NCBI GenBank assembly: GCA_963717445.1
Contig: OY970334.1
Location: 3,224,001-3,288,000, forward strand
DNA: 64,000 bases
Source of the DNA: JAGVPT01 sp963717445
GTDB lineage: Bacteria > Bacteroidota > Ignavibacteria > UBA10030 > UBA8401
Reading direction: 5' to 3'
The notes below the pieces were generated by a model. The model worked only from the letters and a program-made list of their open reading frames with translations. It had not been told where the DNA came from and did not search any database. The position numbers and the translations under genes are program-made. Below are positions 53,607-61,662 of the stretch, piece after piece. The first letter of the stretch is position 1. Every line of letters starts with the position of its first letter.

Positions 53607-53644
53607 AGCGGAGCGGCCCGGTACATTCGGGCGCTCCGCCTTTT
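53607..53644 (+). terminator. Rho-independent terminator
   Basis: A long GC-rich stem (GCGGAGCG with CGCTCCGC, extended by GCCCG/CGGG) and a short loop, followed by TTTT, 29 bases after the small secreted protein gene. Confidence 0.85.
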
Positions 53645-53702
53645 CATTCCACTCCATAAAAATTGTCTGTACATTTTTGAGGCACACAGAAAGGAAACCC
53701 CC

Positions 53703-53927
53703 ATGGACAATCAACGCAAGAGAACACCGATCTTGCTATTACCCTTTGTCATCGTTTGGTCATTGTTCAGCTTCTTCATGAGATTGACCGGACGCGTTGT
53801 TGCAGGCATTAGCGGCTTTATTTTTATGATCATCGGGATAGGACTTTCGGTAACCTTAGTTGCCGCTCCGGTCGGCATTCCGCTGGCCGTTTTCGGATTT
53901 TTGCTCATGCTTCGAAGTGTTTTTTAG
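53703..53927 (+). CDS. Small membrane protein, 74 residues
   Basis: A short protein with two hydrophobic stretches (PFVIVWSLFSFFM and GFIFMIIGIGLSVTL, then AAPVGIPLAVFGFLLML). ATG 53703 follows AAGGAA; the longer frame from 53514 starts inside the upstream gene and is not supported. The function is unknown. It sits directly in front of the ECF sigma gene. Confidence 0.65.
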   Translation: MDNQRKRTPILLLPFVIVWSLFSFFMRLTGRVVAGISGFIFMIIGIGLSVTLVAAPVGIPLAVFGFLLMLRSVF

Positions 53928-53992
53928 CGTTCCCCCGCGATTCCCCAACTATTTTTCCATTGCCAGGTCTAACCTCATAAGCACGAGAACTT

Positions 53993-54571
53993 ATGGCGCC
54001 AGACGATACCGAACTCATTCTAAAAGCCCAGCAAGGCGATTTTTCATCCTTTGAGCAGTTGGTTTTTCGTTACGACAAGGAGGTCCTGACCATTGCTGCC
54101 CGGTTCGTCCGGAATTCGGACGACGCGAAAGATATTTACCAGGAAGTATTTCTTCGTGTCTATCAGGGGCTTCGTCGGTTCAAGATGCAAAGCGAATTTG
54201 CGACGTGGCTCTACCGGATAACAACGAACGTGTGTCTCACGCACCGGTCGCGGAAAAAAAAACAGTCTCACCTTTCGCTGGATGATGAGCACGACGAAAA
54301 TGAAGGAGAGCCGCACCCGTCGCACGTTGCGATCTCTGAAGACCCGCTGCCGGACGAGCACGCGATCTCCGAAGAGATTTCAACATACGTCCGGGAAGCA
54401 TTGGAATTTTTATCGCCCCAGCAAAAAATGGTCTTTACGTTAAAACATTATCAAGGGTTGAAATTGAGGGAGATCGCCGAGGCGATGGAGTGTACTGAAG
54501 GAACCGTGAAGAAACATCTCTTCACAGCAACGCAGCGGATGCGAGAACGACTTAAGGGTGTTTTTGATTGA
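53993..54571 (+). CDS. ECF (RpoE-type) RNA polymerase sigma factor
   Basis: A 192-residue sigma factor with regions 2 (FVRNSDDAKDIYQEVFLRVYQGLRRFKMQSEFATWLYRITTNV) and 4 (LSPQQKMVFTLKHYQGLKLREIAEAMECTEGTVKKHLFTATQRMRERL). The linker is acidic and longer than usual. The next gene encodes a zinc-finger anti-sigma factor, 12 bp away, and a DUF4097 protein follows, so this is an envelope-stress type unit. Confidence 0.95.
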   Translation: MAPDDTELILKAQQGDFSSFEQLVFRYDKEVLTIAARFVRNSDDAKDIYQEVFLRVYQGLRRFKMQSEFATWLYRITTNVCLTHRSRKKKQSHLSLDDEHDENEGEPHPSHVAISEDPLPDEHAISEEISTYVREALEFLSPQQKMVFTLKHYQGLKLREIAEAMECTEGTVKKHLFTATQRMRERLKGVFD

Positions 54572-54583
54572 AGGAGTAATGAA

Positions 54584-55597
54584 ATGAAACACGCTCAATA
54601 CAAAGAATGGCTTCATCTGTCGGCGATCGACGAGTTGAACGACGAAGCCCGGCAATTGCTCGACCTTCATCTCGTCGAATGCGCCGAATGCCGCGATGAG
54701 TTGAGGGACCTCCTGAAATTTCAATCGATCATTGCAGAAAACCCGCCGGTCGAGATAACGGAACGTCTGCTTCGAGAGGCGCGGCAACAATTGCATTCGT
54801 CTCTCCTTGAATTTCGGTTAAAGAAATCTTTATGGGAGCGAGTGGGCGAATCGGTGCGGGAATTGGTCGTTCAAGAGTATAAAATTGCGTTTGGGGGAAT
54901 CGGGATGGCCGCGCTCGGCGTGTTTGTCGGATATTTGATTTTTTCCCAACCTCAAAGGTTTGAAGACAAAGCGACTCGCGTTGAACCCCAGGCAATCGGG
55001 CAAGCAGTCGAACAAGCGGCGCAATCGAATGGCGGGGCCGAATCATTTACGCAAGGCAATACAAGAACGTCGGACCTCCATCTCATCGATGCGGGAGGAA
55101 AAGACGGTACAGTCGAGTTTACATTTGAAGCCGTGACGCCGATGCATGTGCGGGGGAATATTAATGACGACAAAGTGCAGAAAATTCTCGCCCGTGCGCT
55201 TGTCAACGAGGATAATGCAGGCGTTCGCCTTCAAACCGTGAATGCGATTGCATCACAAGCCCCAGATCAAAAAAATCCTGACCCGGAAGTGAAAGCTGCT
55301 CTCATTTCAGCACTGAAAGGCGACCAAAATCCGGGAGTCAGGCAAGAGGCACTGCGTGTGCTTTTGCGGTATACGCTCGACGATGAGATCAAACAAGCGT
55401 TGGTCTACACCCTTACACACGATAAAAATTCCGGAATGCGCATCGCAGCGATTAACGGACTTGCAGCGGCGAGCATAGAAGGACATCGCCTGGATCAAGA
55501 TATTCTCACTATTCTCAAACAAAAGATAGAATCAGACAATAATAACTACGTTCGCCGACAAGCGCGAACCGTCGTAGAGGAGGTTGCACACCGATGA
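54584..55597 (+). CDS. Anti-sigma factor with zf-HC2 and HEAT-like repeats
   Basis: A 337-residue membrane protein. The N-terminal anti-sigma zinc finger (His29-x3-Cys33-x2-Cys36) binds the adjacent ECF sigma. One membrane helix (about 103-123) and a periplasmic linker follow. The C-terminal 150 residues are HEAT-like repeats (VKAALISALKGDQNPGVRQEALRVLLRY, IKQALVYTLTHDKNSGMRIAAINGL). The HEAT part is unusual for an anti-sigma and may sense or bind a partner in the periplasm. Its stop overlaps the next start (ATGA). Confidence 0.88.
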   Translation: MKHAQYKEWLHLSAIDELNDEARQLLDLHLVECAECRDELRDLLKFQSIIAENPPVEITERLLREARQQLHSSLLEFRLKKSLWERVGESVRELVVQEYKIAFGGIGMAALGVFVGYLIFSQPQRFEDKATRVEPQAIGQAVEQAAQSNGGAESFTQGNTRTSDLHLIDAGGKDGTVEFTFEAVTPMHVRGNINDDKVQKILARALVNEDNAGVRLQTVNAIASQAPDQKNPDPEVKAALISALKGDQNPGVRQEALRVLLRYTLDDEIKQALVYTLTHDKNSGMRIAAINGLAAASIEGHRLDQDILTILKQKIESDNNNYVRRQARTVVEEVAHR

Positions 55598-56694
55598 AAA
55601 CATTATTCAGTATAGCACTTTCTGCTCTCTTTGTACTATCGATGAACACCTATGCCGCGCCGGGCGATGGCGATGAGGGAAAGGGGCCGCAGTCGTTTAC
55701 CGTTGCAAAAGGGGGCGAGCTCGAGGTCAGCGTCAACGGCGGAGACATCCAGCTCAACACTTGGGAAAAGGACGCGGTGACGCTCGTGGTGGACGGCATC
55801 GATGAAGACGATATGCAGTACGTGAAATTCACTCAATCCGGAAATACCGTGCGTGTTGAATACCGCCCCCGCTGGAATTCTTCGCGCGACGTGTTATTCA
55901 AAATCAACCTTCCGGCACAGTTCGATGCCGACGTTCGCACGTCCGGCGGCAACATCGAAGTTCATGGAACGATGAAAGGAAAACTTACCGGTTCAACATC
56001 CGGCGGGGACATCCGCACAGAAGATATTGAAGGGACAATGGAGATGAAAACCTCCGGTGGAAACATTGAGCTTGGCACTGTGACCGGTGAAGCGGAAGTG
56101 AAAACTTCCGGCGGAGATATCAAGGTTGAAAAAGTAGGCAAATCGTTGAAAGCTTCGACATCCGGCGGGGATGTCGAGGTGGGCGATGTCGGAGGCGATG
56201 CCGTACTCTCAACTTCCGGCGGAGAAGTCAAGGTGGGAAAAGTTTCCGGCAGCGCTTCTCTTAAAACTGCCGGCGGGGATATTGAGCTTCGCAGCGCCAG
56301 CGGTACGGTCGAAGCGAAGACCGCAGGTGGAAATATCCGCCTCGAGAACATCTCCGGTTCAATCGATGCGAAAACAGCAGGAGGAGACGTTGAGGCGGAA
56401 TTAATTCCGAGCGGAAAAGGCCCAAGTGAACTCCGGTCTTCCGGCGGTAACGTTATTCTATCGGTCCCTGCCAACGCCAAAGCAACCATCGATGCCACAA
56501 TCGAACTCCGCTATGAATGGGGGCGACACCGGGACGATTATGATATCCATTCCGACTTCAAAGAGGAATCGAAGACTGGTAGTAAAGATGAACAGGAGAT
56601 CCACGCTGTCTACAAACTGAACGGCGGCGGCGACAGCATTACGCTCGAAACAACCAACGGCAATATCGAGATCAAAAAGTTGGAGAGCAAATAG
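55594..56694 (+). CDS. DUF4097-family secreted beta-repeat protein
   Basis: A 366-residue secreted protein with a signal peptide (LFSIALSALFVLSMNTYAAPG). It has a run of about ten short beta-solenoid repeats of 19-21 residues built on TSGGDI/TAGGNI (for example GSTSGGDIRTEDIEGTMEMK), the DUF4097 pattern. It overlaps the anti-sigma gene by four bases, so it should be co-expressed with the ECF sigma. Related proteins lie in many ECF operons, possibly as structural or sensor parts, with no proven activity. Confidence 0.85.
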   Translation: MKTLFSIALSALFVLSMNTYAAPGDGDEGKGPQSFTVAKGGELEVSVNGGDIQLNTWEKDAVTLVVDGIDEDDMQYVKFTQSGNTVRVEYRPRWNSSRDVLFKINLPAQFDADVRTSGGNIEVHGTMKGKLTGSTSGGDIRTEDIEGTMEMKTSGGNIELGTVTGEAEVKTSGGDIKVEKVGKSLKASTSGGDVEVGDVGGDAVLSTSGGEVKVGKVSGSASLKTAGGDIELRSASGTVEAKTAGGNIRLENISGSIDAKTAGGDVEAELIPSGKGPSELRSSGGNVILSVPANAKATIDATIELRYEWGRHRDDYDIHSDFKEESKTGSKDEQEIHAVYKLNGGGDSITLETTNGNIEIKKLESK

Positions 56695-56733
56695 AGGGTG
56701 TAGCGTTTCCGGCACCATAGTTTCGAAATCAAA

Positions 56734-56769
56734 CGGCCGTCATTTCTTCAATGGCGACCGCTTTTGTTT
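56734..56769 (+). terminator. Rho-independent terminator
   Basis: An 11-bp stem with two mismatches (CGGCCGTCATT/AATGGCGACCG), a five-base loop and a T-rich tail, 40 bases after the DUF4097 gene. The rest of the gap to 57076 shows no gene. Confidence 0.7.
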
Positions 56770-57076
56770 CATTCCCTCCATGCTTATTCTGCATTGGCGA
56801 GTCCAGCTTCTTGAAACAATTCTCTCAATGCTGCGTTTATCTTCTCAAGGGCAATCGTCTTTTCTCAAGGAACTTGCCCGTCTGCGTTCGTTTGATTTCG
56901 TCGTGTACGGAACCGGCTCATCGACACCGACAGAAACCGAATCACCGGACGGGTCAGTTTCTTAATCCGTCGACCTTCACGGGAGCGGTTCTGCCCCTTT
57001 CCGTTCCCTTCACATTGCTTCCGGTTTCAATTCTCGCTACCTTTCCATTTAATTATTATCACACTCCTTCCATGCC

Positions 57077-57724
57077 ATGATCGAGCGAGACTACATCATG
57101 CGGATGATCCACATGCTTGTCCAAGCATTGGAGGAAATTCTATTCCTCAAAAATGCGCGCGAATATCCCAAGGCGATGGACGAGATTCAAAAGACATCAA
57201 AGCAATTGCTTGGCGTCGAACTCAACGTCCTTCGGCGGCTATCCGACATCCAAATTATCGACCTCCTGTCGCTCGATGTAAGCTTGGGGATTCCGAAATG
57301 CCTTGCAGCGGGAATGCTGCTGAAAGAGGAAGCAGAAATTCTGGAATTTCAAAAGAAGAACGCCGAAAGCACGGACGCATACGCTAAATCAGTAAGCCTT
57401 TTGACGGAAGCGGCAAATCAGAACAAGGAGCGATTTGATAAAAATTTTGCGGAAGCTATCGATTTCGCAGCCGGTAAGCTGAAAGGGATAGACATTCCGG
57501 TCTATATCGATAAAAAACTTTTTCATTACTACGAAGCCGCCGGGCAGTACGCGAAAGCAGAGGACATTTTGTTTGAAGTCATCGATAAAGAGCCGAGTTT
57601 TGTTGCGGAGGGAATCCGTTACTATGAAAAGCTCGAAGAAAAATCGGATGAAGATTTGAGCAAAGGAAATTTTTCGAGAAAAGAAATCGAGAACGGTTTG
57701 AATGAATTGCAGGGGGGAAAATAG
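57077..57724 (+). CDS. DUF6483-like helical protein
   Basis: A 215-residue cytoplasmic helical protein. It opens with IERDYIMRMIHMLVQALEEILFL, which resembles the DUF6483 family, and has a TPR-like stretch near the end (LFHYYEAAGQYAKAEDILFEVIDKEP). No membrane helix or catalytic motif is seen. The function is unknown. It is transcribed alone and followed by a weak terminator. Family assignment is from recall and moderate. Confidence 0.72.
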   Translation: MIERDYIMRMIHMLVQALEEILFLKNAREYPKAMDEIQKTSKQLLGVELNVLRRLSDIQIIDLLSLDVSLGIPKCLAAGMLLKEEAEILEFQKKNAESTDAYAKSVSLLTEAANQNKERFDKNFAEAIDFAAGKLKGIDIPVYIDKKLFHYYEAAGQYAKAEDILFEVIDKEPSFVAEGIRYYEKLEEKSDEDLSKGNFSRKEIENGLNELQGGK

Positions 57725-57742
57725 GATGTATCTATTGACATT

Positions 57743-57766
57743 GTTGCATTTGCAACCGATTTTTTT
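57743..57766 (+). terminator. Weak Rho-independent terminator
   Basis: A GTTGCA/TGCAAC stem with a two-base loop followed by CGA and a run of T, 19 bases after the DUF6483-like gene. Confidence 0.6.
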
Positions 57767-57901
57767 GGAGTATTCCATACGGTAAAGAACTTGACAACAT
57801 CTTAGGTTTTCATTTATATTGACTTGCTTTATTCTTAAATGGAATAATGACTCTCGTTTCTGGCGAAGAGCGGTCAACTGAAACAATCAAAGGGTTGCAA
57901 T

Positions 57902-58747
57902 ATGCAGAATGTAAATAATTTGCTTCTCACTCTTTTTGTGCTTGTTTTTTCATCGGGGGTCTTTGCTCAGGAAAAGCCTTCAACGACAAATCCCCTTTTG
58001 CCGCCGGGCGAAGAGAATGCGCGGGCAGTGCTCAATTCATCGCCCAGGCATGGTGAATGGGAAAATATTTACTACGACGGCAAAACGTCGATTCGTACCT
58101 GGATTGTCTATCCCGAACGGAAAGACAATGCTCCTGTTATTCTCATCATCCACGAGATCTTCGGTCTCTCGGATTGGATTCGCGCCGTTGCAGACCAGTT
58201 TGCCAAAGAAGGATTTATCGCTGTGGTGCCGGACCTTATTTCAGGATTCGGGCCTAACGGCGGCGGAACTGCATCGGTTTCCAGCCGCGATTCTGTGGTG
58301 ATGTTGATTCGCGATCTTTCTGCGGAAGAAGCGTACAAACGCTTGGACTACGTGCGTGCGTTTGCAATTCGGCTTCCTTCCGCGAAGAGGGAGTGCGCGA
58401 TCGTGGGGTTCTGCTGGGGCGGTGGCCGGGGTTTCGAGTACGCTTGCATGCGCCCTGATTTGAAAGCAGCGGTTATCTATTATGGAACATCCCCCGATTC
58501 AGCAACGCTGCTCAAGCTCAATGTGCCTGTGCTCGGCTTGTACGGTGGAGACGACGCTCGCGTCGGAGCAACCGTCGGGCCTGCTTCGGTCGAAATTAAG
58601 AAACTGGGAAAAACATTTGAACATGAAACGTATAAAGGGGCCGGGCATGGATTTCTCCGGGCACAAAGCGACCGCGACGGTGCAAATCTTCGTGCAACAA
58701 AAAAGGCCTGGCCGCGAACGCTGGCATTTCTTCGGAAGTATCTCTGA
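57902..58747 (+). CDS. Secreted dienelactone-hydrolase-family alpha/beta hydrolase
   Basis: A 281-residue protein with a signal peptide (LLLTLFVLVFSSGVFAQ) and an alpha/beta-hydrolase fold of the dienelactone hydrolase family. The nucleophile is the Cys of GFCWGGG, the acid lies in YGGDDARV, and the His in GAGHGFLR. VILIIHEIFGLSDWIR holds the oxyanion loop. Secreted homologues hydrolyse esters or lactones of unknown kind. A strong terminator follows. Confidence 0.9.
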   Translation: MQNVNNLLLTLFVLVFSSGVFAQEKPSTTNPLLPPGEENARAVLNSSPRHGEWENIYYDGKTSIRTWIVYPERKDNAPVILIIHEIFGLSDWIRAVADQFAKEGFIAVVPDLISGFGPNGGGTASVSSRDSVVMLIRDLSAEEAYKRLDYVRAFAIRLPSAKRECAIVGFCWGGGRGFEYACMRPDLKAAVIYYGTSPDSATLLKLNVPVLGLYGGDDARVGATVGPASVEIKKLGKTFEHETYKGAGHGFLRAQSDRDGANLRATKKAWPRTLAFLRKYL

Positions 58748-58770
58748 ACGAGATTGTGAGAACAGCCTTG

Positions 58771-58809
58771 AAAAGTGGCCGTCGCCTTCAGCATGACGGC
58801 CATTTTTCT
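58771..58809 (+). terminator. Rho-independent terminator
   Basis: An 8-bp perfect stem TGGCCGTC/GACGGCCA, extended by A/T pairs, an 11-base loop and TTTTTCTTT, 23 bases after the hydrolase gene. Confidence 0.9.
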
Positions 58810-58921
58810 TTAGGGGCTTTCCTTTCCAATAAATCTACTTGCTGCTGAACGAGAGTTTCAATATTTTGTATGCCAACCATTAAAGAAAACGGAGAAAAAA
58901 TCTAGAAGGAGTACCGGAAGA

Positions 58922-60604
58922 ATGAGCAAGGATCTGAATAAATACAGCTCGCAGTTAACGCAAAAGCGCTCACAGGCCGGTTCGCTGGCGATGTTGTATG
59001 GCATCGGTTTGACGGATGAGGATATGAAGAAGGCTCAGGTAGGTATTGCCAGCATGGGCTGGGAGGGAAATACCTGCAACATGCATTTGAACGACCTTGC
59101 CAAAATTGTAAAGCAAGGTGTGCAGGAAGCCGGGCTTGTGGGACTTATTTTCCATACCATTGGCGTCAGCGACGGCATGTCGATGGGAACGGAAGGGATG
59201 AAATCATCCCTTCCGTCGCGTGAAATTATCGCCGACTCCATCGAAGCGGTGATGCGTGCACAGTGGTACGACGGAAATATTTCTCTCCCGGGTTGCGATA
59301 AAAATCTGCCGGGGTCCGTCATCGCGATGGGGCGGCTGAACCGGCCGAGCATGATGATCTACGGCGGTACGATTCGGGCGGGTCATCTTAACGGCAAGTC
59401 GCTCGACATTGTTTCGGCGTTCGAATGCTACGGACAATTCATCGCGGGGAATGCGAGCGAAAAAGAGTTGAGCGACGTGCTTCACCATGCCTGCCCCGGA
59501 CAGGGGGCGTGCGGAGGAATGTACACCGCCAACACAATGGCATCGGCAATTGAATCGCTCGGAATGAGCCTTCCATACAGCTCCTCCAGCCCCGCAACGA
59601 GCGAAGAAAAAATCAGCGAGTGCAAAAATGCCGGCAAGGCAATACTGAATTTACTTGAAAAGGATATCAAGCCGCGGGATATTATGACGCGCAAGGCGTT
59701 TCTTAACGCCATTACAGTTGTCATCGCCCTTGGCGGGTCGACAAATGCCGTCCTGCATCTCATCGCGATGGCAAAGTCTGTCGGAGTAAAATTGACGGTC
59801 GACAATTTTCAGACTATCAGCAACCGGGTGCCATTTATCGCAGACCTGAAGCCAAGCGGAAAATACGTGATGGAAGACGTCCAGGCGATCGGCGGAGTGC
59901 CGGGACTTCAAAAAATGCTTCTCAAAGAAAAACTGCTTGACGGGAATTGCCTTACAGTAACCGGCAAAACCCTTGGAGAAAATTTGGAGAACCTGCCGGG
60001 CCTGCAAGAGGGGCAGAAAATCATTTTTCCGCTTTCAAACCCCATCAAAAAAACCGGGCATATCCAAATTCTCTACGGCAATCTCGCAAATGAGGGAGCC
60101 GTGGCGAAAATAACGGGGAAGGAAGGAATGCGTTTTTCAGGCCCGGCAAAAGTTTTCAACTCAGAAGAGGAGACGCTTGAAGCGCTTGAAAAAAATAAAA
60201 TTAACGCGGGCGATGTCGTCGTCATTAGATATGAGGGGCCAAAAGGGGGACCGGGAATGAGGGAAATGCTTACCGTAACGTCGGCGATTATGGGAGCGGG
60301 CCTCGGCAAAAGTATCGCCCTGATAACCGACGGTCGATTTTCGGGGGGTACGCACGGCTTTGTGGTCGGGCACATCACTCCTGAAGCACAAGTAGGCGGC
60401 GTTCTCGCTGTAGTAAAAAATGGAGACGTCATCACCATTGATGGAGAAAAGAACACGCTGGCCCTCAACGTCCCCAAGAAAACAATTGTGCAGCGGCTGA
60501 AGAAATGGAAAGCACCTCCGTTGAAAGCTAAAAGCGGGATGCTCTTTAAATATATTAAAAATGTTTCGTCTGCGTCGGAAGGCTGCGTGACCGATGAGAG
60601 TTAA
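58922..60604 (+). CDS. ilvD: Dihydroxy-acid dehydratase
   Basis: IlvD dehydrates 2,3-dihydroxy-isovalerate and 2,3-dihydroxy-3-methylvalerate to the 2-oxo acids, a late step of valine and isoleucine synthesis. The 560-residue chain has the cluster cysteines in GCDKNLPG and QGACGGMYTANTM, plus GLGKSIALITDGRFSGGTHGFVVGHITPEA. The length is normal. AAGGAGTACCGGAAG precedes the ATG. No other ilv genes are in the window. Confidence 0.95.
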   Translation: MSKDLNKYSSQLTQKRSQAGSLAMLYGIGLTDEDMKKAQVGIASMGWEGNTCNMHLNDLAKIVKQGVQEAGLVGLIFHTIGVSDGMSMGTEGMKSSLPSREIIADSIEAVMRAQWYDGNISLPGCDKNLPGSVIAMGRLNRPSMMIYGGTIRAGHLNGKSLDIVSAFECYGQFIAGNASEKELSDVLHHACPGQGACGGMYTANTMASAIESLGMSLPYSSSSPATSEEKISECKNAGKAILNLLEKDIKPRDIMTRKAFLNAITVVIALGGSTNAVLHLIAMAKSVGVKLTVDNFQTISNRVPFIADLKPSGKYVMEDVQAIGGVPGLQKMLLKEKLLDGNCLTVTGKTLGENLENLPGLQEGQKIIFPLSNPIKKTGHIQILYGNLANEGAVAKITGKEGMRFSGPAKVFNSEEETLEALEKNKINAGDVVVIRYEGPKGGPGMREMLTVTSAIMGAGLGKSIALITDGRFSGGTHGFVVGHITPEAQVGGVLAVVKNGDVITIDGEKNTLALNVPKKTIVQRLKKWKAPPLKAKSGMLFKYIKNVSSASEGCVTDES

Positions 60605-60834
60605 AAACATTAATAGAGTGTATTACTCACGCAGCGCGATATAAGAAATCCACTGACAACACGAAACGGCACTAAGGGTTAGACCCTCTTTATTGAATGT
60701 CAATGCTTTCTTTCATAAAGAATCCATAATGTACCAACCCTCAGGAATATTTTTTCCTCGTGCTCTTAGTGAACGTTGTGGATCATTCACTGTTTTGGGT
60801 AACATTACTACATAACATAATTCTCACTATCACT

Positions 60835-61290
60835 ATGAGTCTCGATCAGCTCCTCCATGACCAAGCCAACGATATCCTTTCGGACGCAGAGGCTTCAATT
60901 GCCCGTGCACGTCTGGCACATTATGAAAAATCCGGAACCGAGCATACCCATCAACGCCTGAAAGCGTTGTACACGTTGACTGCTCGAGCCGTGAAGGAAA
61001 AAAACCTTGGCCCGATGGTTGCGCATGCGGAGACGATCGGACGCGAACGTTTTGAAGCCGGGTTCGATCTGTCGGAGGTCCAGACAGCCTTTAATGTTCT
61101 TGAGGAAGCGATCTGGATGCGAATCCTGAAAAATCTTTCGCCGGGTGAGCTTGCTGAAGCGCTTGGCTTGATCAGCACTGTGCTCGGGGCAGGAAAGGAC
61201 GCGCTTGCGCGAACGTACGTGTCGCTGGCGAGTAAAACCAAAGCTCCATCGCTCAACCTTCATTCGCTCTTCGCGGGGACGCAAGGATGA
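60835..61290 (+). CDS. RsbRD_N-like helical sensor protein
   Basis: A 151-residue all-helical protein resembling the N-terminal RsbRD_N domain of stress-signalling proteins (GTEHTHQRLKALYTLTARAVKEKNLGPMVAHAETIGRERFEAGFDLSEVQTAFNVLEEAIW). It has no STAS domain, unlike full RsbR proteins. ATG 60835 is preferred to the longer frame from 60760. It is followed by a 7-bp inverted array. A role in stress signalling is inference from fold only. Confidence 0.75.
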   Translation: MSLDQLLHDQANDILSDAEASIARARLAHYEKSGTEHTHQRLKALYTLTARAVKEKNLGPMVAHAETIGRERFEAGFDLSEVQTAFNVLEEAIWMRILKNLSPGELAEALGLISTVLGAGKDALARTYVSLASKTKAPSLNLHSLFAGTQG

Positions 61291-61292
61291 TG

Positions 61293-61368
61293 CAAATCGG
61301 AGTCGGGAGGCCGGAGACTGGAGAAGGGATAATTTCGGTCTGCAGTCTCCGGTTTTCCGCCTCCGAAC
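61293..61368. repeat. GC-rich inverted pair of 7-bp-period arrays
   Basis: Five heptamers on the left (CAAATCG, GAGTCGG, GAGGCCG, GAGACTG, GAGAAGG) and five on the right (TTCGGTC, TGCAGTC, TCCGGTT, TTCCGCC, TCCGAAC), six bases apart. It shows the period is kept while the sequence is not A/T rich. A third array of the same words lies at 61469. Confidence 0.8.
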
Positions 61369-61468
61369 AAAAAGAATCGCTAAAGAATTATTTTAAAATC
61401 GCGTTAGGAAACGTTGAAATGAGAAAAAATATCTGTATATTAAAATAATGGCTCATGTCTCGTAGCAT

Positions 61469-61496
61469 TGCCGGCTTCCAGTCTTCGGACTCCTTG
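61469..61496. repeat. Third 7-bp array of the 61.3 kb group
   Basis: TGCCGGC, TTCCAGT, CTTCGGA, CTCCTTG, in the same orientation as the right arm at 61334-61368. The remainder of the gap to 61662 shows no gene. Confidence 0.65.
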
Positions 61497-61662
61497 GATC
61501 TCTCCTGATCATTCGCCCCACTGGAAAATGCACGCTATCGCCGTGCGTCTCCATTCGATAAAAAACCATCGTCTGGTATTTTCTCAATCTGCGCAATTTG
61601 CCATCGGCGCAAAATCTGCGCAATCAGAGAAATCACTCTATCCATAATCTCTAAGGAGTTCG

